A stretch of DNA of 64,000 bases from Hamiltosporidium tvaerminnensis (Eukaryota > Microsporidia > Dubosqiidae), in contig CM061246.1 of NCBI GenBank assembly GCA_022605425.2, positions 186,001 to 250,000 of the forward strand. The letters run 5' to 3'. A program made the position numbers and the translations under genes. Under the pieces are notes generated by a model. It was not told the origin of the DNA. It did not search any database and saw nothing but the letters and a program-made list of their open reading frames with translations. Positions 62,941 through 64,000 of this stretch are shown here, one piece after another; the first letter of the stretch is position 1, and every line of letters begins with the position of its first letter.

Positions 62941-63564
62941 TATAATACATTTATATTTTAAAGTAAAGTATTATCAAATAAATTAATATCTAATATTTAA
63001 TATTTGTATTAAAATAATTGTGTCTTTTGTCTGAGCAAAAAAAAGCTTTTCTATAGAACCCACTTGGCTAATTTCGGGTGAGCACTTTTTCTCTGCGGGG
63101 AGGATAAGGGAGTGGTTTCCTGGTGTGCAGATAAATATCAAAGAATAGCAGGGTTGGAACTTTAAAAGGCCTGTACTTTATAATCATGAAAATTTATCTC
63201 CTGATTCTATAATCCTGAAATTTAGCATATTATAAGACATAAATGAAAAATCAGAAACTAAAACGAAGTAAATGACCTGGCGTAAAATAAAATCATAATC
63301 ATAGAACTGGATCAATAAAGACTTGACGAAGAAAACAAAAAAAATTATAATGGATACAATAAGGGAGCTAAACGTAAAATGTTTTGATTTACCAAGTGAA
63401 AATAAAATATTTGAATGCAAAATGATCAAAAAAGGCTTCTTTCGTTTGTATTCTGTTATCGCAATAAATTAACAGGTTATAGATAAAGTTTGATTTCGGA
63501 TTCTCAGAGATTTGTGAGTAAAATATTTAGTTAAATTTTATAAAAAAGAAAAATTGCTTTAAGA
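62941..63564. other. Spacer with a GC-richer patch
   Basis: The patch at about 63050-63175 (TTCGGGTGAGCAC, TCTGCGGGGAGGATAAGGGA) is compositionally unlike the surroundings and may be element debris. No gene recognised. Confidence 0.4.
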
Positions 63565-63812
63565 TTAAGAAAGAAGATGGAAAAATACATCCGGCGGCGA
63601 TCTATGAGTAAAATTGGAATTAAACAGAGAGAAGAAGAATGGGAGCTATTAACACGTTGGTGTCGATTGGCAACATAAAATAAGTCGCAATGATGCAAGA
63701 ATTTCTCGATGATGAAGTAAACAAAAAACTATATGATGTAGCTAGTTTGAAAGGCATACAAAAAAATAAGTTAAAAATTAAACTAAGCCTATATTATAGT
63801 AAATCTGTATAA
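63565..63812 (+). pseudogene. Possible decayed coding segment at window end
   Basis: Two adjacent frames look protein-like: REEEWELLTRWCRLAT (about 63628-63677) and, after a shift, DDEVNKKLYDVASLKGIQ (about 63708-63765). Stops and shifts interrupt them. Family unknown; an element-derived gene is my guess given the neighbourhood. Confidence 0.25.
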
Positions 63813-64000
63813 CAAATAACATGATTAACACTGGCAAAACATTTCCGCAAAATTAAGCCATATATATACTAGAGCGAACTTTTTGGTGAACACAAAGTCG
63901 ATCATCGAGTATATCCTGGTATAAAATATATACCATGTGAAATTATAGACTCTAGAATAATGAGAGGCATAAAATGAAACCGATCATAAAATTATGGTCC

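Noticed and set aside
1-64000. CRISPR array, bacterial operon, riboswitch or integron
   Set aside because: No regularly spaced identical repeats, Shine-Dalgarno sequences or polycistronic spacing; gene content is eukaryotic throughout.

Overview
The window looks like a piece of a large-genome, gene-poor microsporidian chromosome. DNA is about three-quarters A+T. The recognisable genes are eukaryotic but compact (26S proteasome Rpt5, Sec10, RIO1, Alg7, Spb1, uS2, Ada2), nearly all intronless, and separated by 0.5-4 kb of AT-rich spacer. Most confident start codons are preceded within about 0-12 nt by a CCC (once GGG) run, a start-proximal signal described for microsporidia. One gene has a probable tiny GTAAGT intron at its extreme 5' end, also a microsporidian habit. 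I cannot name the genus; expanded genomes such as Hamiltosporidium or Edhazardia are the kind of organism implied.

Layout. 0-17 kb: 5'-truncated RPT5, a long spacer, an AN1 zinc-finger gene, a 769-residue unknown, a catalytically dead USP-fold protein resembling the tri-snRNP factor Sad1/USP39, and an ADA2 gene broken by one frameshift in an A run. 17-24 kb: a small membrane protein, a truncated retroelement, a DHHC palmitoyltransferase and a Sec10-like exocyst subunit, all on the minus strand. 24-31 kb: a graveyard of mobile-element debris (LINE fragments, a KRBA2-type integrase relic, a GC-richer insert). 31-44 kb: a large membrane/secreted LRR-like protein, RIO1 kinase, ALG7 and a 2-Cys peroxiredoxin, with further retroelement scraps between them. 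45-51 kb: the longest retroelement copy (reverse transcriptase plus endonuclease, decayed), then ribosomal protein uS2. 51-56 kb: an intron-bearing four-TM protein, an unknown gene split by an in-frame stop, and a small putative secreted protein. 56-64 kb: more repeats, SPB1, a long LINE relic and a decayed window end.

Two dispersed repeat families dominate the non-genic part. Family I is a non-LTR retrotransposon of the restriction-like-endonuclease class, with at least twelve copies or relics here; two are bounded by perfect 13-bp target-site duplications. Family II is a roughly 700-bp element of unknown type with five copies or fragments. Functionally the host genes are unlinked housekeeping functions (proteolysis, ribosome assembly, N-glycosylation, chromatin, vesicle tethering, redox); I see no operon-like system.
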